Positions 29,885 to 32,826 of a DNA stretch of 32,826 nt are shown piece by piece (the stretch's first letter is position 1; the number at the start of each line of letters is the position of its first letter). This DNA comes from a virus, in the IMG/VR virus record IMGVR_UViG_3300021171_000035, positions 1-32,826 of that record; one strand, given 5' to 3'. The notes beneath the pieces are model-generated. The model saw nothing but the letters and a program-made list of their open reading frames with translations, had not been told where the DNA came from and did no database searches. A program made the translations under genes and the position numbers.

Positions 29885-30166
29885 ATGGCAACGAGTGGTA
29901 GAGAACACGGCGGTCCCGGACCTGGCGGGCGCCCCAAGAGCGGCGGCGAGCATGGCGGGTTGCATATGGCCGAGCGCCATCCCAAGGGCGTAGCGCATGG
30001 CGGCGGCCTGCATATGGCCGAGGGCGGCATGGGTAAGCCGCCAAAGGGTGGGATGCCTGGGCCTAAGATCGGCGGCAAGGCGGGCATGCGCAGCGGTACG
30101 ACGCACGCTACTGGCCAAATGGCAAGCCGGTTCGACAAAATGGCCAAGAAAAGCCCATATAGGTAA
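29885..30166 (+). CDS. Gly/His/Met-rich small basic protein
   Basis: The 93-residue protein has ATG 29885 after AAGGAA. It is low-complexity with an internal repeat: SGGEHGGLHMAERHPKG and VAHGGGLHMAEGGMGKP. The shared unit 'G-G-L-H-M-A-E' and the many His/Met residues suggest metal or nucleic-acid binding, but this is speculative. The C-terminus SRFDKMAKKS repeats that of the preceding gene, suggesting that both proteins carry the same docking tag or arose by tail duplication. Confidence 0.6.
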   Translation: MATSGREHGGPGPGGRPKSGGEHGGLHMAERHPKGVAHGGGLHMAEGGMGKPPKGGMPGPKIGGKAGMRSGTTHATGQMASRFDKMAKKSPYR

Positions 30167-30178
30167 CATGCGCCCTTT

Positions 30179-30295
30179 TTGAGTTGGCTATGGTTGAATT
30201 GGTGGGTAGCGGGGCCGATCTCGGTCGCCGTATATCGATCGGATTGGCTTTGGCTTTGGCATCACATACCGCACACCTACATACCAGGGACTTGA
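30179..30295 (+). CDS. Possible Trp-rich microprotein
   Basis: A 38-residue ORF starts at TTG 30179, in the same frame as the upstream gene after its stop, and ends at TGA 30293-30295, just before the holin ATG. Seven residues are Trp (SWLWLNWW, DWLWLWHHIP), in the same style as the 4982 and 18365 ORFs. There is no ATG and no clear ribosome site, so evidence for translation is weak; an out-of-frame ATG at 30190 offers a 45-residue alternative. It is included because the composition is striking and it fills a 130-nt gap. Confidence 0.3.
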   Translation: MSWLWLNWWVAGPISVAVYRSDWLWLWHHIPHTYIPGT

Positions 30296-30298
30296 AAA

Positions 30299-30565
30299 AT
30301 GCTTACCAATTGGCAAACAACACTTAGCGGCATTCCGGCGCTATTCACCGCGTGCTTTTCGGTATATCAGGCGCTCAAGAATGGCCAGGCGCCGGCTAAA
30401 GAGGAATGGGAAATCATCGGCGCTTCGGTGTCCGCGTTCCTGATCGGCCTTAACGCCAAAGACAAGAACGTGACTGGCGGCACGGTCCCGCAAACGCCGG
30501 AAGCAGTGCACCGGGTTGTCGATCTACAAAACGCGCCGCTCCCTACTCCTCGGCCGCGCGCATGA
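30299..30565 (+). CDS. Putative holin
   Basis: An 88-residue protein directly upstream of, and overlapping, the endolysin gene. Residues about 9-27 (LSGIPALFTACFSVYQALKN) and 40-54 (IIGASVSAFLIGLNAKD) are two moderately hydrophobic segments, followed by DKNVTGGTVPQTPEAVHRVV. The phrase 'A-K-D-x-N-V-T-G-G' at this point recurs in small phage holin-like proteins. Holins form inner-membrane lesions that time lysis. Size, position and topology fit; the call is inferential. Confidence 0.65.
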   Translation: MLTNWQTTLSGIPALFTACFSVYQALKNGQAPAKEEWEIIGASVSAFLIGLNAKDKNVTGGTVPQTPEAVHRVVDLQNAPLPTPRPRA

Positions 30566-31341
30566 CGGCGCTTGCGGACCGGCAAAAGGAGTTCTGCGCC
30601 GCGCTCATGGCCGGCTCTCCTGTGCTTAGCCTGCCAGGGCTCCCGATGCGTTCGGCTGCGGCGATCGGAGGCAATGCGACGCAGGAGAACCTTTGCCAAG
30701 CGGTAACGCTAGGCCCCAAAGATCACGACTCGGATGGCGTGCTGCAATGGCGTCAGGAACGTCTAACCGGGCCTGATGGCCTACAGGCGTGGTGCGCGTC
30801 GCATGGCATCGAGTGGAATACGCTCGCCGGCCAGGCCCTATTCACCTTGCATGAACTAACGCAACCTAAATATGCAGTTCTTGCGGCGGATTTGAAGGCT
30901 GGAACGAAATCACTAGAAACGCTTACGCTAAACTTTACGGATACGTTTGAGCGGCCGAGCGAAGCTGGGCGTGTTCCAACAGATCGCATTCGCTACGCCC
31001 ATGACTGTCTTGCCATCCTGATGCGGGACACCGCACCGGGGCCTTTTCCCGCTCCGATTCCTACGCCTCCCGCGCCTCAAGTTCCCACGATCCCCATAGG
31101 AGACTTCCAGATGCCCATCGAACTTATCTTGCAGCTAGTAGGCCCGATCGCAGAGAGCGCGTTCTCTGGCCTTCTTAAGGCGGCCTTGGCGCACGCTGCG
31201 GCGGCCGCTCCTATCCCTGCTTTGCCCCCCAAGGTACCCGCTTCCCCGCCTGTTTTGTCTGGGCTGACGCCAGCTGACTTGGCGCAAATCGAGGCGATGA
31301 TCGAGGGGGTATTCGCCAAGCTCTCGAAGCCTGCGGCGTAG
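30562..31341 (+). CDS. Endolysin of the phage tail-lysozyme type with hydrophobic C-terminal tail
   Basis: The 259-residue protein has its ATG at 30562 overlapping the holin gene (ATGA). Residues about 36-150 match the phage lysozyme-2 layout: GNATQENLCQAVTLGPKDHD then SDGVLQWRQERL, TGPDGLQAWCASHGIEWNTL, QALFTLHELTQPKYAVLAAD, then LNFTDTFERPSEAG. Glu42 in 'T-Q-E-N' is the probable catalytic residue, and the 'D-G-V-L-Q-W-R' loop is the usual second landmark. After a Pro-rich linker (PFPAPIPTPPAPQVPTIPIG) comes an unusual C-terminal extension of hydrophobic/Ala-rich helix (IELILQLVGPIAESAFSGLL, ALAHAAAAAP) that could bind membrane. It degrades peptidoglycan at lysis. Confidence 0.8.
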   Translation: MTALADRQKEFCAALMAGSPVLSLPGLPMRSAAAIGGNATQENLCQAVTLGPKDHDSDGVLQWRQERLTGPDGLQAWCASHGIEWNTLAGQALFTLHELTQPKYAVLAADLKAGTKSLETLTLNFTDTFERPSEAGRVPTDRIRYAHDCLAILMRDTAPGPFPAPIPTPPAPQVPTIPIGDFQMPIELILQLVGPIAESAFSGLLKAALAHAAAAAPIPALPPKVPASPPVLSGLTPADLAQIEAMIEGVFAKLSKPAA

Positions 31342-31350
31342 GAGGATACC

Positions 31351-31569
31351 ATGACCCCAGAGGCTGCAGCATGGGTCGCCGGGTATCGGCTCGGGCGTGA
31401 TGGAAAGCCCCCAGCGATGTCGATCGACATGCTTGAGCATGAACTAGCTGCAGTTGAGGGTGATAATTCGCCGTCTGACGAGACATTCAAGAACTACGAT
31501 TGGCTCTGGCACCTTATGGGCTGGTCCGTAGGTCAAGAGGTTGGGGCATATCATTTGGGGAAGCTATGA
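31351..31569 (+). CDS. Small acidic protein in the lysis region, unknown
   Basis: The 72-residue protein has ATG 31351 after a strong GGAGGA site (spacing about 5). It begins MTPEAAAWVAGYRLGRDGKP and ends WLWHLMGWSVGQEVGAYHLG. Alternating acidic and aromatic patches; no membrane segment. No family is recognised. It is followed in an ATGA junction by a 30-residue membrane peptide, so the two may work together in lysis or membrane functions. Confidence 0.6.
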   Translation: MTPEAAAWVAGYRLGRDGKPPAMSIDMLEHELAAVEGDNSPSDETFKNYDWLWHLMGWSVGQEVGAYHLGKL

Positions 31570-31658
31570 AGAAAACATTTCTGATCGTGATCGGATTGAT
31601 CGCAACCTTCGTGATTGGCGCGCTGTTCGTCATGGTCTTCGCCCTCGCGAGAATGTAA
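31566..31658 (+). CDS. Single-span membrane micropeptide
   Basis: A 30-residue ORF starts at ATG 31566 (GGGGAAG 4 nt upstream, ATGA junction) and ends at TAA 31656-31658. After MKKT the rest is one hydrophobic segment, FLIVIGLIATFVIGALFVMV, then FALARM. It is too short for most gene finders. The basic N-terminus predicts N-in topology. Possible roles include a pinholin-like or lysis-regulating peptide, based only on the neighbouring holin and endolysin. Confidence 0.55.
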   Translation: MKKTFLIVIGLIATFVIGALFVMVFALARM

Positions 31659-31659
31659 G

Positions 31660-32151
31660 ATGGCAATGCCTGAAAACATCCCTAACCCGGATCCGTCGCT
31701 TGCGACCAATGAGCGGCTTGCGAACGCCGTCGGGCTGATCGAGAGCCATCTTGGCCGTAATAGGGATGAGGCAAGGGGGTGGGTTGACGCGCTCCAGGTC
31801 TTGCTAGAGGAAAAAATCAGGAGCGCAGAGGACAAGACATCGAACCTTGATAGAGTGGTTCAGACCAGGCTCGCCGGAAGCGAGACGGCCCTCAATGCCG
31901 CTATGGCTGCTTCCGACAAAGTTGTGGCCAAGATTGAGACTGGGGGAGGGGCTATCATGGCCGAAATGAAAGCCAATTTTTCCAGGCAAATCGATTCTTT
32001 AAATGACAAGATCGAGGATCTAAAAAAGCGCGTCTTCGAGACCGGGGGCCAAAGGCAGGGCGTAAACCAGATGGTTACAATCATCATTGCTGGGCTATCG
32101 GCGCTTGCTGCGGTAGCCTCGATCATTATCGTGTTGTCTAAGGCTGGCTAG
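31660..32151 (+). CDS. Coiled-coil protein with C-terminal membrane anchor
   Basis: The 163-residue protein starts at ATG 31660, one base after the micropeptide stop; the frame is open from 31615. Residues about 20-135 form a long amphipathic helix (RDEARGWVDALQVLLEEKIR, SRQIDSLNDKIEDLKKRV) and residues 140-162 a membrane segment (VTIIIAGLSALAAVASIIIV). This plan (long coiled coil ending 'D-K-I-x-D-L-K-x-R' and a C-terminal anchor) is common in phage proteins of the lysis region; function is not settled. The TAG stop at 32149-32151 shares the palindrome CTAG with the stop of the convergent minus-strand gene. Confidence 0.65.
   Translation: MAMPENIPNPDPSLATNERLANAVGLIESHLGRNRDEARGWVDALQVLLEEKIRSAEDKTSNLDRVVQTRLAGSETALNAAMAASDKVVAKIETGGGAIMAEMKANFSRQIDSLNDKIEDLKKRVFETGGQRQGVNQMVTIIIAGLSALAAVASIIIVLSKAG
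32148..32151. other. Shared palindromic stop CTAG of convergent genes
   Basis: The plus-strand coiled-coil gene ends with TAG at 32149-32151 and the minus-strand microprotein gene ends with TAG reading 32150-32148. The two stops use the same CTAG palindrome, leaving no intergenic space and no obvious hairpin terminator between the convergent transcripts. Confidence 0.6.
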
Positions 32152-32294
32152 GCCCCCCAATATCCAGGGAACGGCACAAGCGACTGCTCGCTCCACCACA
32201 AGTCACCATCTTCGAATGACCAATGGTAAAAGAGCTCGCCGTTCTCCGCTCCGACCATCCATGAAAATCCTGGGCTCAAGCGAACTTGTTCCAA
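32148..32294 (-). CDS. Trp-rich microprotein ending PGYWGA (minus strand)
   Basis: A 48-residue ORF starts at TTG 32294-32292, immediately after the TAA of the upstream minus-strand gene, with GGAGGGG just upstream at good spacing; an internal ATG at 32258 would give 36 residues. The sequence includes SPGFSWMVGAENGELFYHWS then FEDGDLWWSEQSLVPF and the end PGYWGA. The last 19 residues align with the plus-strand 18365 ORF at G-x-L-W-W-[NS], at an aromatic before P-G, and over the identical P-G-Y-W-G-A. This is the strongest support that both microproteins are genuine. Function unknown. Confidence 0.55.
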   Translation of the reverse strand: MEQVRLSPGFSWMVGAENGELFYHWSFEDGDLWWSEQSLVPFPGYWGA

Positions 32295-32507
32295 TTACCC
32301 CTCCAGAATTTTGTCGATCATGGCTCTAAACACGGCTGCGGCGTCCCAAGCTAAGGCGTCATAGTAAGCGGCGTGTATCATTTCTTTCGTAGGCTCGCGG
32401 ATCGCGGCAATGGCGGCGCGAGCGGCGACCTCGAGGGTTTCCTGCGTTGTCTTCTGGTTTAGGGTGTCGCCAATGGCGTCGGCGGCGCGGGCAAGGAGTT
32501 CACTCAT
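32295..32507 (-). CDS. Small helical phage protein, unknown
   Basis: A 70-residue minus-strand protein overlapping the upstream gene in an ATGA junction (32504-32507). It is helical throughout: MSELLARAADAIGDTLNQKT, LEVAARAAIAAIREPTKEMI, HAAYYDALAWDAAAVFRAMI. The phrase 'A-I-R-E-P-T-x-x-M' followed by a helix ending 'x-x-R/W-x-A-M-I-D-x-I/A-L' recurs in small hypothetical phage proteins from early regions. No biochemical role is known to me. It is part of a three-gene minus-strand operon. Confidence 0.65.
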   Translation of the reverse strand: MSELLARAADAIGDTLNQKTTQETLEVAARAAIAAIREPTKEMIHAAYYDALAWDAAAVFRAMIDKILEG

Positions 32508-32821
32508 TCCGGAGGCTCTTCAATCCCGCATCCAACGCTAGTTATTTCAGTAATGATCCATCCATCAAAATTGAGAGGCTTTTCCTTCCCTCCTGCCCAA
32601 CGCGGGGCATGTCGCTGCCACCAACTACGGCAATCCTGGTCTGGGATATGACTTATGCGATCCCCAACGCGGAGACCATGGTCTTGTTCTAGCTCGCTCA
32701 TTTCAGCGTTTCCATAGGAATTCACGGACCTGTTATGGTATAGGACATATTTAGGACAGTGGCTTTCTTCATCTTCATTTCCCGTCTTATGTGTGGCGGA
32801 CCTGGGTTCCGCATTAATCAA
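32504..32821 (-). CDS. Unknown minus-strand protein, possibly 5' truncated by window edge
   Basis: 105 residues from TTG 32821; the frame stays open to the right edge, so the real start may lie outside the window. The visible sequence is Cys/His/Trp-containing (SHCPKYVLYHNRSVNSYGNA, IPDQDCRSWWQRHAPRWAGG), then KEKPLNFDGWIITEITSVGC. Cys and His residues are scattered, without a clear zinc-finger spacing. No family is recognised. It begins the minus-strand block, probably an early or middle transcription unit opposite to the late genes. Confidence 0.5.
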   Translation of the reverse strand: MINAEPRSATHKTGNEDEESHCPKYVLYHNRSVNSYGNAEMSELEQDHGLRVGDRISHIPDQDCRSWWQRHAPRWAGGKEKPLNFDGWIITEITSVGCGIEEPPE

Positions 32822-32826
32822 AGGCT

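Noticed and set aside
1-32826. CRISPR arrays, tRNA genes, integrase or attachment sites
   Set aside because: I looked for regular repeats, cloverleaf-like ends and recombinase motifs and saw none in the window.

Overview
The window is a stretch of a tailed double-stranded DNA bacteriophage with a short-tail (podovirus-like) gene set, and nearly all of it is read left to right. The order large terminase, portal, scaffold, major capsid protein, head-tail adaptor, tail/connector beta-structure protein, internal (ejection) proteins, tail collar/fibres, holin and endolysin is a late virion-assembly and lysis cluster. I see no integrase, tail tube, tape measure or sheath gene. G+C is high (upper 50s percent by eye). 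The capsid, adaptor and small-protein families resemble those I associate with alphaproteobacterial phages, so a Rhizobiales-type host is a reasonable but unproven inference.

Layout. 1-2460: end of an unknown gene, a small membrane protein, large terminase and three small coupled genes. 2449-4982: portal, apparently split into a body and a separate C-terminal domain gene. 4982-9924: a Trp-rich microprotein, a huge GH43-like beta-propeller fibre/depolymerase and a GH16 hydrolase with a signal peptide, so two polysaccharide hydrolases sit inside the head module. 9921-11672: small coiled-coil protein, conserved SKSA-motif protein and scaffold. 11673-12488: a group I intron of the T4 td (IA) kind carrying an HNH endonuclease, placed at the extreme 5' end of the capsid gene. 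12489-18359: capsid, decoration-like protein, small head proteins, adaptor and connector protein. 18365-26329: microproteins, a GNAT-like protein and large Gly/Pro-rich internal virion proteins, one with a lytic-transglycosylase-like domain and one with an S74-type C-terminus. 26316-29271: collar fibre, small protein, free-standing HNH-AP2 endonuclease and second fibre. 29268-32151: small proteins, holin, endolysin and membrane/coiled-coil proteins. 32148-32826: a convergent minus-strand operon.

The genes are packed with ATGA/TAATG overlaps, so translational coupling is the main visible expression logic. I see no confident promoters or terminators.

Three things stand out. (1) Three separate Gly-rich stretches of virion genes (portal, portal C-domain, scaffold) each contain an alternative-frame ORF with its own Shine-Dalgarno site, a helical charged product, and third-position G+C that switches to the alternative frame: candidate overprinted genes. 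(2) The intron carries three consecutive hairpins with different stems but nearly identical 9-nt loops, and a fourth hairpin whose 9-nt loop is complementary to them. (3) A scattered set of Trp-rich microproteins includes two on opposite strands, 14 kb apart, that share the ending PGYWGA.
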